Below are positions 1 to 11,959 of a stretch of DNA of 59,670 nt, in pieces. The notes beneath the pieces were generated by a model, which made no database searches, was not told where the DNA came from, and was given only the letters and a program-made list of their open reading frames with translations. A program made the position numbers and the translations under genes. Each line of letters begins with the position of its first letter. Position 1 is the stretch's first letter. The stretch lies in assembly GCA_022824185.1 (NCBI GenBank), contig JAJEAU010000020.1, positions 1 through 59,670 on the forward strand, read 5' to 3'. The stretch is from Dehalococcoidia bacterium (lineage in GTDB: Bacteria > Chloroflexota > Dehalococcoidia > Lucifugimonadales > Lucifugimonadaceae).

Positions 1-3221
<3,221 letters not shown>

Positions 3222-3226
3222 AACGG

Positions 3227-3391
3227 GTGGTCGCCAATCCGTACTTCATCGAAGAGCAAGCCAACGGTCGACTGAGCTACTTCGGATACATCGAAGAAAC
3301 CGGAAAATGGCTGAGGGTAATCCTCGAAGACGGCAAACTCTTTAATCGTTACTTTGACCGCACGAAGTTGAAGGAATGGGGAAGACCATGA
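3227..3391 (+). CDS. small protein partner of DUF2283, toxin-antitoxin-like
   Basis: This is a 54-residue product read from GTG at 3227, just after the pth stop. Its core (SYFGYIEETGKWLRVILE, then FNRYFDR) resembles the small proteins that commonly sit immediately upstream of DUF2283 genes in bacteria. Its stop overlaps the ATG of the DUF2283 gene by ATGA, which fixes the pairing. The role of such pairs is unproven. The layout resembles a toxin-antitoxin cassette, but I know of no demonstrated activity. The start could also be the GTG one codon later. Confidence 0.65.
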   Translation: MVANPYFIEEQANGRLSYFGYIEETGKWLRVILEDGKLFNRYFDRTKLKEWGRP

Positions 3392-3633
3392 AGCTGAAAA
3401 TCTGCTACGACCCTGAAACCGACACCCTCGACATTGGCAATGGTCGCCCAGGGAGTGACGGACAACCCGTCGCCGAACGACTTGTGGCATTTTTCGACGA
3501 AAACGACGAGGTCGTCAGCATCACCTTGGAAAACGCATCAGAAGTGCTGGCGCCTTTTCTGAAAGACCGCATCGCCGATCGACACGCGGGCACCCCAACG
3601 TCGGCATTACGTGACGATGGCGAACCCATCTGA
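3388..3633 (+). CDS. DUF2283 family protein
   Basis: An 81-residue protein with the DUF2283 pattern: KICYDPETDTLDI at the start, an AERLVAFFDENDEVVSI core and an ASEVLAPFL end. In this family the early part usually reads YD.E.D.LYI and the middle describes a beta-rich fold. The ATG at 3388 is preferred to the in-frame ATG at 3376 because it forms the ATGA overlap with the upstream small gene. The two form a bicistron downstream of pth. Function is unknown, and a regulatory or antitoxin-like role is only an inference from pairing. Confidence 0.75.
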   Translation: MKLKICYDPETDTLDIGNGRPGSDGQPVAERLVAFFDENDEVVSITLENASEVLAPFLKDRIADRHAGTPTSALRDDGEPI

Positions 3634-3729
3634 CAACCGACGCCCCCAGTCTCAGGCACCAATCCACTCACGAACATGCGATAATCGAGTTCACAGCATC
3701 CCACAAAGTTGCAACCTTGGAACCGCGAC

Positions 3730-3879
3730 ATGGCGACGGCATCCCGTAAAACCCAATCGGAAGAAACCCCTTCGGAGTATTTCGAGCGAGTCATGCAGAA
3801 AATTACCAAGCGACAACAACGTCGCAAAGAACGACTCGCGGAGCAACGCCGAACAGCGTCGACCAGCTCTAAGAGATAG
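3730..3879 (+). CDS. possible 49-residue basic protein
   Basis: A short reading frame beginning MATASRKTQSEETPSEYF and ending in an Arg/Gln/Lys-rich helix. It is predicted to be one charged helix. Coding is suggested by its amino-acid make-up, and there is a GATAAT-like hexamer upstream near 3681. No ribosome binding site is visible. It converges on, and overlaps by 11 bases, the end of the RelA/SpoT-domain gene on the other strand. It could be a small ribosome-associated or nucleic-acid-binding protein, or not a gene at all. Confidence 0.35.
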   Translation: MATASRKTQSEETPSEYFERVMQKITKRQQRRKERLAEQRRTASTSSKR

Positions 3880-4897
3880 TCTCGCTCACCAACTTCCGGA
3901 ACCCCGTTAAATCCGCGAAGAAGTTAGGATAGGCTCGTCGAAGCGTCTGGACAGATTTTGCGGACACCATTACGACCGCAATTCTTGGATCGTCGCGGTG
4001 CGACAGCTCCTCTTCGGCATACGTAGCCGTTGCGCGTTCAGTCTCGTGGTCTTTGAATGCCATGCCCTCAACGCGATTGTTTCGGAGATCTAAGCGCATG
4101 ACAATCAATCGGTCTCTGAAACTCGGGAAATCCGTAACCAGATGAGTTGCCGATTCAAATGTCGTCAACCGTTCCAGGATGCCTGACTGCCCGGCGCACT
4201 CTTTTATCTCGGCGACGAGTGAGCTGTGATCCTCCGGGGATCCTGGGACTAAAGGCGCATGCTCTCGTTGCGCAATCACAGAACTCATCAGAGCGAAGAA
4301 ACGCAGCCATGTCTCATTCCCCTGACTGGATTTAAGCTCATCGCCAATAAACGTCCCGACTGTTTCGACTGCTGTGGCCCATTGATGTTGAAGCTGAGAC
4401 CTGATCTGAAGCTCAGTCTTCAGACCACGTAATTCTGGTCTGGATTCACTTGCGTAACCGTAGACCAGATGCAAACCGCGATACCCGGATCGCCTAGGAT
4501 CATCGATGTAATTCTTGTAGTCGAGGCGTTCATGCCTGATTTTGCTGTCGGCAAGGCCACCTGCCAGGCGAAACGCATCGTCGGCTGAAGGCACTATCGC
4601 CCGGCACCCACCGACATCCTGCATCCTCGACAACTTCAACCAGGGCAATCGTTCCAGCTTAGATATGATAGTCGGCATCCGTTTCAATCGCTGGGCGACG
4701 ATCCCGCGACGACCGACGCGCCTTCCTAGGTTTCTCCGAAACGTCCTCAATGGTCCGGCATGCACTGCTCGCCAACCGCTCACGAGTTCAAACGCCTCAA
4801 TCCACTCGCTGTCGTCCTCCCCCTCGTTCGGCACATTCGCCAACACTCGACCGGCGGCATCGAGTTCCTTCGGATCGAACTTTCTAACCATGCTCAT
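3869..4897 (-). CDS. RelA/SpoT-domain protein, putative single-domain alarmone synthetase
   Basis: A 342-residue protein with a RelA/SpoT nucleotidyltransferase domain (about 60-215). Visible landmarks are a basic AQRLKRMPTIISKL segment, MQDVGGCRAIV, SGYRGLHLVY and ELQIRSQLQHQWA, which correspond to the donor-binding and acceptor-binding strands of (p)ppGpp synthetases. There is no HD hydrolase domain and no TGS/ACT region, so it is not a long RSH enzyme. Residues 220-342 form an extra domain I do not recognise. It starts 32 bases after serS on the same strand and so may be cotranscribed with lysS-serS. It could be a small alarmone synthetase or a tRNA-targeting toxSAS-type enzyme. Confidence 0.8.
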   Translation of the reverse strand: MSMVRKFDPKELDAAGRVLANVPNEGEDDSEWIEAFELVSGWRAVHAGPLRTFRRNLGRRVGRRGIVAQRLKRMPTIISKLERLPWLKLSRMQDVGGCRAIVPSADDAFRLAGGLADSKIRHERLDYKNYIDDPRRSGYRGLHLVYGYASESRPELRGLKTELQIRSQLQHQWATAVETVGTFIGDELKSSQGNETWLRFFALMSSVIAQREHAPLVPGSPEDHSSLVAEIKECAGQSGILERLTTFESATHLVTDFPSFRDRLIVMRLDLRNNRVEGMAFKDHETERATATYAEEELSHRDDPRIAVVMVSAKSVQTLRRAYPNFFADLTGFRKLVSETIS

Positions 4898-4929
4898 AAA
4901 AATCCAGTTAAGTTACCGACTTTTAATTG

Positions 4930-6195
4930 TCAACCAGATTCAATCCTCTCACTACCCATCCGACCCCACAGAACCTCCGGCAAAACTACGCTTCCATCCG
5001 CCTGCAAACCGTTCTCCAGCACGGTGATGAATGTCCGGGGCATGCCTAGCGCCGACCCGTTCAGGGTGTGCGGGAAACGCGTGCCACGGCCGTCTTTGGG
5101 CCGGTATCGGGTGTTGTTTCGCCTCGCCTGAAAATCGGTGCAGGTCGACAATGAGCTGATCTCCAACCACTCCTGAGCGCCTGGTGACCAGACCTCGATG
5201 TCATAGGTTTTCGCCGACTGGAACGCGATATCTCCGGCGCATAGCTGCAGCAACCGGGTGGTAAATCCAAGACGCCGACACAGCTCCATCGAAATCTCGA
5301 TCATCTCCTGCAACGCCTGCTCCGAATCCTCAGGCTCCACGAAACGGAACATCTCGACCTTCTCGAACTGCTTCACCCTCTTCATCCCTCGGACGTCCCG
5401 ACCCGCCGCCGCATGCTCTTTACGAAAACACGGCGTGTGTGCACAGTACTTCAACGGCAACTCGTCGTTGATGATGTTGCCCTGGAACATCGCATTCAAC
5501 GAGACCTCAGATGTCGGAATCATCCACAACCCGGCGTCATCGTCCCGATACAGATCATCCGCGAACTTTGGCAGATTGCCCGATCCGACCAACGTCTCCT
5601 CCCTGACCAGATACGGCGGGTTAGTCTCCTCGTAACCAAACTCATCCACCAATGTGTCGATCAGCCAACCGACGAGCGCGCGGTGCAACCTAGCGCCCTG
5701 TCCCCTCAGCATGTAGAAACGGCTGCCAGAGATGTTTGCCGCTCCCTCCATGTCGATGATCCCTAGATTCTCGCCGATCTCCCAATGCGGAGTCTCCCAG
5801 TCACGAGGCGCGGGTGGATCGTCCGTCCTCACGACGACATTGCAACTCTCGTCCAAACCCTCCGGGACCTCATCTAGCGGCAGGTTCGGCAACCCGAGCA
5901 TCAATTCCCGAAGTCGTCCCTCCACATTCCGCGCCTCACCCTCGAGCTCCGAAATCCGGTCGCCCGTCGCCCGCATCTGCTGGATCTCTTCATCCGTAGG
6001 CCGTCTCTTTTCCTCGCCGATCCGCCTCGAAACCTCATTCCGAAAATGCCGAGCCGAATCAGTCTCTTGGATCAACTCCCGACGGCGAACATCCAGCCCC
6101 AAGATCTCATCGACCGGCACATCATCCTCACCCCGCTTGGCAAGTCCGGCACGAACCGCGTCGGTATCGTTAACTATCCTGCGCAGATCCAACAT
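4930..6195 (-). CDS. serS: seryl-tRNA synthetase
   Basis: This enzyme charges tRNA-Ser. At 421 residues it matches the bacterial type: an N-terminal helical arm (about 30-105) that grips the long variable arm of tRNA-Ser, then a class II catalytic core. Motif 2 reads CFRKEHAAAGRDVRGMKRVK and motif 3 contains NGSALGMPRTFITVLEN. The SSLSTCTDFQARR segment of the active site is also present. Motif 3 differs slightly from the usual NGSALA.GR. The gene begins 12 bases after the lysS stop on the same strand, so lysS-serS is an operon, with the RelA/SpoT-domain gene following. Confidence 0.96.
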   Translation of the reverse strand: MLDLRRIVNDTDAVRAGLAKRGEDDVPVDEILGLDVRRRELIQETDSARHFRNEVSRRIGEEKRRPTDEEIQQMRATGDRISELEGEARNVEGRLRELMLGLPNLPLDEVPEGLDESCNVVVRTDDPPAPRDWETPHWEIGENLGIIDMEGAANISGSRFYMLRGQGARLHRALVGWLIDTLVDEFGYEETNPPYLVREETLVGSGNLPKFADDLYRDDDAGLWMIPTSEVSLNAMFQGNIINDELPLKYCAHTPCFRKEHAAAGRDVRGMKRVKQFEKVEMFRFVEPEDSEQALQEMIEISMELCRRLGFTTRLLQLCAGDIAFQSAKTYDIEVWSPGAQEWLEISSLSTCTDFQARRNNTRYRPKDGRGTRFPHTLNGSALGMPRTFITVLENGLQADGSVVLPEVLWGRMGSERIESG

Positions 6196-6207
6196 CGCTA
6201 ATAGCCC

Positions 6208-7776
6208 TCAAGATCTCAACTGCGGAAACAGCGTCACTTCTCGTATCGAACTCTCGCCGGTAACAAGCATCGCCAACCGATCTATCCCGATACCCAAACC
6301 GCCGGTAGGTGGCAAGCCATGCTCAACTGCCAACAAAAACGACTCGTCCAACCGATCCGCTTCGACGTCGTCGAACTCCGCTCGCAATCGTTCCTGCTCC
6401 TCGAAACGTTCGCGTTGATCCACCGGATCGTTTAACTCCGTGAACGCATTGGCGAGTTCCCGGCCCAGCACAAACGCCTCGAACCTCTCCACGACATCGT
6501 CAAACCCAGGCTTCTTCTTCGCCAGCGGCGACATCGCCAACGGATAGTCCACCAAGAATGTTGGGGCGATCAGGGTCGGCTCCACCGACGCCGAGATGAC
6601 CTTGTCCAACAACTGCTGCCATGTCGAATTCGCCTCGACGTGCATCTCTCTCTCGGCCATCGCGGCCGCCAGAGAATCCCGTGTCGGACATGAGAGAAAA
6701 TCGATGCCCGATGAACCAATGATCGCCTGACGCAAATCAACCCGCGGCCAAGGCGGAGCCAAGTCGATCGTCTCGCCCTCATCACCTTCCGGCACCGGCA
6801 CCACAGTCGTCCCGTTCACCTGCATCGCGACATACGCCACCAAATCCTCCGTCATCCGCATCACATCGTTGTAGTCAGCGTACGCCTCGTAGCTCTCCAT
6901 TGTGGTGAACTCAGGGTTGTGGTCCGCATCGATCCCCTCATTCCGGAAGATCTTGCCAACCTCGAAGACCTTGTCCAATCCACCCACGACCAGCTGCTTC
7001 AGATAAAGCTCAGTCGCAATCCGCAGATAAAGCCCACGTCCTAGAGCGTTGTGATAGGTCTCGAACGGCTCCGCAAATCCGCCTGCAGCGACCGGAACCA
7101 GAATCGGTGTCTCGACCTCGATAAATCCTCGATCCTCCATGAACCGACGAACCGCAGACGCCACCTTGGATCGTGCCTTAGCGTTGCGAGCCATACGCTC
7201 GTTCGACAGCAGATCGAGATATCGCTGCCGCACCCGCGTCTCCGCGTCTTGCAGGCCGTGCCACTTCTCCGGCAACGGTCGCATCGACTTCGAGATGATG
7301 CCGAATGAATGGGCCTCAACCGAGATCTGCCCTCGCCGAGTCCGCATCACCGGACCTGAGACCGACACGAAATCCCCGATATCCAACATTCCAAGTAGCT
7401 CGAACTCTTCGTCCAACACATCGGCCCGAGCTTGAACCTGGACCTGACCGCTCCCATCCCGCACATCGAGGAACGACATTTTGCCCATTCCACGCCGTGC
7501 CATAACTCGACCGGCAACATCCACGGCTTCAGTCCGAACATGATCGCCGCCCCCATCGCCTTCAACCGTAGCCTCGCACTCCTCAAACAGCGCGACGGCA
7601 TCCGCTATCGAATGACTCCGTTCGATACGCGGCGGAAAAGGATCTACACCGAGTTCGCGAAGCTGCTCGACCTTCCGCAGACGATCAAGTTCCAACCGTG
7701 AGTACCGCGAAGCATCCTCGGTTTCAGGGGTTACCTCCAGATTTCCCGACGACTGGCTCAATTCCGACCTTTCCAA
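6208..7776 (-). CDS. lysS: lysyl-tRNA synthetase, class II
   Basis: This enzyme charges tRNA-Lys. At 522 residues it has an N-terminal OB-fold anticodon-binding domain (about 80-190, with GKMSFLDVRDGSGQVQV) and a class II catalytic core. The core shows FEVGKIFRNEGIDADHNPEF (motif 2) and GGLGIGIDRLAMLVT (motif 3), ending REVTLFPQLRS. It heads the leftward lysS-serS-RelA/SpoT-domain operon. The divergent 190-base gap before rsmD should hold its promoter, and AT-rich CATAAT-like hexamers lie near 7878 and 7895. Confidence 0.97.
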   Translation of the reverse strand: MERSELSQSSGNLEVTPETEDASRYSRLELDRLRKVEQLRELGVDPFPPRIERSHSIADAVALFEECEATVEGDGGGDHVRTEAVDVAGRVMARRGMGKMSFLDVRDGSGQVQVQARADVLDEEFELLGMLDIGDFVSVSGPVMRTRRGQISVEAHSFGIISKSMRPLPEKWHGLQDAETRVRQRYLDLLSNERMARNAKARSKVASAVRRFMEDRGFIEVETPILVPVAAGGFAEPFETYHNALGRGLYLRIATELYLKQLVVGGLDKVFEVGKIFRNEGIDADHNPEFTTMESYEAYADYNDVMRMTEDLVAYVAMQVNGTTVVPVPEGDEGETIDLAPPWPRVDLRQAIIGSSGIDFLSCPTRDSLAAAMAEREMHVEANSTWQQLLDKVISASVEPTLIAPTFLVDYPLAMSPLAKKKPGFDDVVERFEAFVLGRELANAFTELNDPVDQRERFEEQERLRAEFDDVEADRLDESFLLAVEHGLPPTGGLGIGIDRLAMLVTGESSIREVTLFPQLRS

Positions 7777-7967
7777 ACAATCGAGCGAATGGCAACTGAA
7801 TCAATCTTACAGACCGAACCCCTGCTTCCTCGCCGTCTCAAGAAACGCCACTAATCGCATCGCGCGTCGTTGAAAGACACATAATCCGATTCCGCATAAT
7901 CGTAAGCAACGCACTCACAACCAGTGACCGTGCTACGGCAACACCGCGCTCGCAATGATCAAAAGGA

Positions 7968-8519
7968 GTGAGATACAGCAACAGGAATCCACGTAGGCAA
8001 CGACACGGATTAAGGCCGACATCGTCAAGGACTCGATCCGCGCTCATCTCCATGCTCGGACCAAACGGCGCAGAAGGGATGAACGTCCTCGAACTATTCG
8101 CCGGCACCGGCGCAGTTGGTTTCGATCTCCTCGAACACGGTGCCCTTCACGTCGACTTCGTAGAAATCGATAGCCGAAGAGCAGCCGACATCAAAGCCGA
8201 AATCCAAAAACGGAACCTCGAATCCCGTGGAACCGCCTACAGATCAGACGCCACCAAGATCCTTCCCAAGCTCGCGGGCAACCGATACGACATCGTCTTC
8301 GCCGACCCGCCCTATGACATAGACCCTTGGGAACAACTGATCGACGGACTACAAGAACATCAACTCCTCAAGCCCGACGCTTGGATCATCGCCGAACACG
8401 CCACACGCAACCCCCTGCCCGACAACATATCCGGAACCACAGCGATAAATCGAAAAAGATACGGCGACTCCACGATAACCATCTACCAGATCCCAAACGC
8501 AGCATCTCGATCCACATGA
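7968..8519 (+). CDS. rsmD: 16S rRNA (guanine-N2) methyltransferase RsmD family
   Basis: RsmD methylates G966 of 16S rRNA on the 30S subunit. The 183-residue protein has the family's N-terminal LRPTSSRTRSALISML segment, a SAM-binding VLELFAGTGAVGFDLL motif and the catalytic FADPPYD motif. The GTG start at 7968 lies right against an AAAGGAG stretch, which is unusually close for a Shine-Dalgarno. The first dozen residues are basic and lack the usual RIIAG start, so the true start is slightly uncertain. It overlaps coaD by ATGA, the common rsmD-coaD arrangement. Confidence 0.92.
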   Translation: MRYSNRNPRRQRHGLRPTSSRTRSALISMLGPNGAEGMNVLELFAGTGAVGFDLLEHGALHVDFVEIDSRRAADIKAEIQKRNLESRGTAYRSDATKILPKLAGNRYDIVFADPPYDIDPWEQLIDGLQEHQLLKPDAWIIAEHATRNPLPDNISGTTAINRKRYGDSTITIYQIPNAASRST

Positions 8520-9004
8520 GCGCAATCACAGCCATTTACCCCGGCACATTCGACCCGGTGACCAACGGGCACACCGACGTCGTACGCCGCGCCGCGGCCA
8601 TTTTCGAGTCGCTTATCGTTGCCGTTTACGAAGGATCGCAAAAGAACGTGACCTTCAACGTCGAGGATCGCATCGAAATGTTCCGTGAGGCGGTCGCTGG
8701 TGCCGACAACGTAGAGGTCACTTCGTTCTCCGGCTTAACTGTCAACTTCGCGCGCTCAATCGGTGCAAAAGCGATAGTCCGTGGGCTTAGAATCACGAGT
8801 GACTACGAATACGAGAGCGCGATGGCACTCATGAATCGGCATCTCGTGCACGACATTGAGACCGTCTGCTTGTTCTCCTCGATCGAGAACCAATACGTGA
8901 GTTCCTCCAGAGTCAAAGAGATCGCCGCTCTCGGCGGGGAAATCTCCAGCCTCGTTCCAAAAAACGTTATCGAACCCACAAACGCCAAACTTGCCCCTTC
9001 CTGA
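8516..9004 (+). CDS. coaD: phosphopantetheine adenylyltransferase
   Basis: CoaD transfers AMP from ATP to 4'-phosphopantetheine, the penultimate step of coenzyme A synthesis. The 162-residue protein opens YPGTFDPVTNGHTDVV, carrying the nucleotidyltransferase T/HxGH-type motif. It continues with AIVRGLR, EYESAMALMNRHL and the C-terminal YVSSSRVKEI signature. The start is set by the ATGA overlap with rsmD. It is a typical length for the family. Confidence 0.97.
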   Translation: MSAITAIYPGTFDPVTNGHTDVVRRAAAIFESLIVAVYEGSQKNVTFNVEDRIEMFREAVAGADNVEVTSFSGLTVNFARSIGAKAIVRGLRITSDYEYESAMALMNRHLVHDIETVCLFSSIENQYVSSSRVKEIAALGGEISSLVPKNVIEPTNAKLAPS

Positions 9005-9113
9005 TGACACACCGATTTCCGAATACAACACCCGCCTAACCGCCACCCAACAAAACAAGCAACCAAACAAACAGTGCGAACGGTTCGTCGAACTCGAGCA
9101 CAAGGAGAAAAAA

Positions 9114-9830
9114 ATGGCCCTTGAAACCCGCGTCAGCTACAACTCTGAGAGTAGCGAGTTCGTTTCCGCTCAGCCGGTCATATACGAACTCCTCTCCCGC
9201 ATCGCCAACTCGGTCGAAGAGAACCGAGTCCGTGCCACCGGACGCAGTCTCGTCCGATCCGACGAAACCATCGGGTTGATCGAGGAACTCAAACGAGAGC
9301 TTCCGAAGGTCACTTCGCTGTCCGACCAGATCGTCACCAAGCGCGACCAGATGCTGAGCGACGCCGAAGAGTTCATGGTCAACGCACGCGGCGACGCTAT
9401 GCGCGAGGCCGAGGAACTTCGGCAACGGGCAGAGGAAGAGCGCGACATCATCCTCGCCCAAGCCCGCAAGAAGGCGATGGAGACCATTGATCAGACTTCG
9501 GTCGTCAACGCATCGAAGGAAGAGGCCAAGCGCATCATCCGGGAAGCCGATGAAGAGGCCGAAAAGCTGCTCATCCGCGCAAAGCGTGAAGCAAACACTA
9601 TCGTCGAAAACTCTGAAGAGCGCTCACACCGACAGACCAACGAGACAGACGAGTACTCACGACGAATGCTGATGAGGCTCGAAGAGCGACTCTCTCAGAC
9701 CCTCATGCAGGTCCGCCAAGGCATCGATATGGTCAACGACAGCATGGAAGAGCGCAAGAAGCAACACGCCCAACGGGTGACGATGCAAGCCGCGAAGTTC
9801 AACCCGCACAACTCCAGCATGAGTCGTTAG
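9114..9830 (+). CDS. coiled-coil protein, DivIVA/ATP-synthase-b-like
   Basis: A 238-residue, highly charged protein that is mostly alpha-helical. Residues about 75-215 are rich in Glu, Arg, Lys and Ala with long stretches suited to a coiled coil, for example AEEFMVNARGDAMREAEELR. Such segments resemble the DivIVA-like or F-type ATPase b-subunit-like proteins found beside coaD in some Chloroflexi and Gram-positives. There is no membrane segment. The ATG at 9114 follows AAGGAG at 9102-9107, which overrules longer in-frame starts. A strong terminator follows. A scaffold role at the membrane or septum is inference. Confidence 0.85.
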   Translation: MALETRVSYNSESSEFVSAQPVIYELLSRIANSVEENRVRATGRSLVRSDETIGLIEELKRELPKVTSLSDQIVTKRDQMLSDAEEFMVNARGDAMREAEELRQRAEEERDIILAQARKKAMETIDQTSVVNASKEEAKRIIREADEEAEKLLIRAKREANTIVENSEERSHRQTNETDEYSRRMLMRLEERLSQTLMQVRQGIDMVNDSMEERKKQHAQRVTMQAAKFNPHNSSMSR

Positions 9831-9863
9831 GAAAACTCCTGCACGACTTACGCTGAGCGTATT

Positions 9864-9896
9864 CCCCTCCCTCGGTCAAGCCGAGGGAGGGGTTTT
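9864..9896 (+). terminator. intrinsic terminator
   Basis: A perfect 12-base-pair stem (CCCCTCCCTCGG at 9864-9875 with CCGAGGGAGGGG at 9881-9892) closes a five-base loop and is followed by TTTT. It lies 33 bases after the coiled-coil gene stop and ends the rsmD-coaD block. It can also serve the convergent membrane-protein gene in the other direction, although that side has no A-tract. Confidence 0.88.
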
Positions 9897-9954
9897 GATT
9901 CACGTGGACCTGGCACCCTGGTCGGTTGTCAGGTCTCGCTAGATTGATCTGTCG

Positions 9955-10434
9955 TTATTCGTCGCTGGACGCTATCTGGTCGTAAATGCCTTGTCCGACC
10001 ATTACGAGCCAGGACACTCCTACGATGCCGAAGTACATCGTGTGCCAGATCAACGGAGTCGGGCGAGCCGCCGTGACGACGTTCGCGAACGTGAACACGG
10101 TGAAGATGAGTGCGCTGAAGAACAGTCCGAAGAATATCCACGAACGCCTCGCGCTGCTACCCATGATGAATTGGATCAACGCCCACAGGAACACGATTCC
10201 GAGCAGAAGCTCGACCACGCCGGTGAAGTAAAAGGCGAAGTCACCTAAACCGGTGCCCCAGCCCATCTTGTCCAACGTCCCGGCAAACGGGTTCATATCG
10301 CCCTTGGGAGCGAATTTGATTCCGATATGCACGCCTGGAATGAGTTTTGCCAATCCGTTCGCTACCCAGAACACCATCCAAAAGATGATGGTTATGAGCT
10401 CAAGCGAACCCAATCTCGACATGACATTGTTCAT
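9955..10434 (-). CDS. DoxX-like four-helix membrane protein
   Basis: A 159-residue integral membrane protein with four hydrophobic helices: one near 10-30 (ITIIFWMVFWVANGLAKLIP), one near 70-95, one near 105-125 and one near 132-152. The pattern of a first helix ending in GLAKLIPG, a long loop and three packed helices is DoxX-like. The start is at 10434, chosen because AAGGAGG lies seven bases upstream. The molecular role is unknown; many DoxX-family proteins are linked to redox or membrane stress. It sits alone between a terminator and the ArsM-type gene. Confidence 0.7.
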   Translation of the reverse strand: MNNVMSRLGSLELITIIFWMVFWVANGLAKLIPGVHIGIKFAPKGDMNPFAGTLDKMGWGTGLGDFAFYFTGVVELLLGIVFLWALIQFIMGSSARRSWIFFGLFFSALIFTVFTFANVVTAARPTPLIWHTMYFGIVGVSWLVMVGQGIYDQIASSDE

Positions 10435-10600
10435 CACATTCCTCCTTGTGCGATGACATTTGAACACTGGAATCATTCCAGTGAGCGCAGTTTATCACCC
10501 TTTAATCACGTCCGTTTACGGTCGTTCAAGACGAAACGACACCGCCGCACTATCGACGGCAAATGACGGACTAAATTGGGAAATTCCCCGTTGCCGGCGC

Positions 10601-11428
10601 TTAACGGCCCTTCCAACCACGCACTGTCACGCTCCGTACATGCTCTTCCCAACCGTTCCCATCTGGGCTGGAGCGCATCGGCACGTTCGACAACACCTCG
10701 ACGTCTGCGAAGCCTGAGTGATCCATTCGGTTCAGATAGCGTGACAATAGATCGGCACCACCTACGCAACTGACCCATTCCGCCGCCGAACAACGCACTT
10801 CCTCGGGCAATTCTTCCGTCACGACCATATCTGACACCACGAATCGACCTCCGGGTTTCAATACGCGGTATATCTCGTCGAACACACGATCCTTGTCCGG
10901 CGACAACGCAATCACACAGTTCGAAATGACCAGATCGACCGAATCATCGAGTTGCGGTATTGCTTCGATTTTGCCTAGCTTGAATACCACGTTATCCACC
11001 TTGAGCTTTTTGGCGTTCTGCCGCGCTAGATCGATCATCGCGTGCGTCATGTCGATTCCGATAACCTCGCCGGTCTCGCCGACACGTTCTGCCGCCAGAA
11101 AACAGTCAATCCCGCCTCCGCTGCCTAGGTCCAACACCGTCTCACCGGCGTTTGCATCAGACAGGCCAATCGGGTTCCCGCAACCAGCCGACGCAGCCAT
11201 CGCCTCGGGCGTCAAATTCGCCAACTCGTCTTGGCTGTAGAGCGCGTCGACGACGGTGTCGTTTTCGAAGCTGCAATCGGCGTCTGACAATTGATCATCA
11301 TCACAGCAACCCGTCGATCCTGCGGCCACGCCTTTTTCGGCTACCCACGTGTACTTGTCGCGTACCGCCTCCTCGACTGAGCCGGCGTCGAACTCTCGAC
11401 TGTCAAAGACCTGAATCGGGTTGTTCAT
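10601..11428 (-). CDS. arsM: arsenite S-adenosylmethionine methyltransferase
   Basis: ArsM methylates As(III) to volatile or exportable methylarsenicals. The 275-residue protein has a class I SAM motif (VLDLGSGGGIDCFLAA), a GCGNP segment and the late cysteines Cys171 (ISNCVI) and Cys221 (SCVGGA), spaced as in characterised ArsM enzymes. An early Cys-Cys pair at 41-42 completes the arsenic-binding set. The ATG at 11428 follows AGGAGG at a nine-base spacing. No arsR or efflux gene is adjacent, so control by arsenic is not visible in the sequence. Confidence 0.9.
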   Translation of the reverse strand: MNNPIQVFDSREFDAGSVEEAVRDKYTWVAEKGVAAGSTGCCDDDQLSDADCSFENDTVVDALYSQDELANLTPEAMAASAGCGNPIGLSDANAGETVLDLGSGGGIDCFLAAERVGETGEVIGIDMTHAMIDLARQNAKKLKVDNVVFKLGKIEAIPQLDDSVDLVISNCVIALSPDKDRVFDEIYRVLKPGGRFVVSDMVVTEELPEEVRCSAAEWVSCVGGADLLSRYLNRMDHSGFADVEVLSNVPMRSSPDGNGWEEHVRSVTVRGWKGR

Positions 11429-11471
11429 GTTCGTCGACCTCCTCTGAACCCTACGTTAACGAGACTCGATC

Positions 11472-11891
11472 TCAAGCCGGGGTGAAGTTCGGTAGCGTGT
11501 AGTCTTCGCTGATTTTGGTGAACTCCACCTTGAGCGGCATTCCGATCGTCAGATTTTCCGGGTCAGGTTCAACGCCCACAATGTTGGCGGCCATTTTCGG
11601 ACCCTCTTCCAGTTCGACAATCGCGGTGATATACGGAACTTCGCCTGCGAATGAAGCGTGCGGCGGAATGTGGACTATCCCGAATGTGTGGAGCGTGGCA
11701 TTCCCCGACGCTTTCACCCATTCAACCTCGCCACCGGGCGTAGCCACACTGAACGCACGGGGATAGAACTGATACTCACCCGTGGCCTTGTCGCGTTGGA
11801 TCCATAGTTCCCCGTTTCGTGCGCCTTCCCAGTATTGGTCGGATTCTGGCTGCGAAACTGGTTCGAGTCTTGCGGGCGCGTCGGTGGTCAT
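11472..11891 (-). CDS. DUF35-type OB-fold protein lacking the zinc ribbon cysteines
   Basis: A 139-residue protein of the DUF35 family, in which a short rubredoxin-like zinc ribbon is followed by an OB fold. The OB part is recognisable (ATLHTFGIVH, YITAIVELEEGPKMAANIVG, IGMPLKVEF). At the usual zinc-ribbon position the sequence reads RDKATGEYQFYPRAF with no cysteines, so metal binding appears lost. DUF35 proteins bind thiolase-fold partners and form acyl-CoA channels, as in the Ltp2-ChsH2 steroid aldolase. The thiolase-like gene lies just upstream on the same strand, which supports such a complex. Confidence 0.85.
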   Translation of the reverse strand: MTTDAPARLEPVSQPESDQYWEGARNGELWIQRDKATGEYQFYPRAFSVATPGGEVEWVKASGNATLHTFGIVHIPPHASFAGEVPYITAIVELEEGPKMAANIVGVEPDPENLTIGMPLKVEFTKISEDYTLPNFTPA

Positions 11892-11959
11892 GGTTTGGTT
11901 CCTTCGTTCTTTTCTCTACTGTGGTTTGATTGTTCCGGGTTCGGTTGCCGGTCTCTTGT

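Noticed and set aside
3611..3910. 99-residue frame overlapping the end of the DUF2283 gene
   Set aside because: Composition is not coding-like; the alternative frame with a 49-residue product looks more like a protein.
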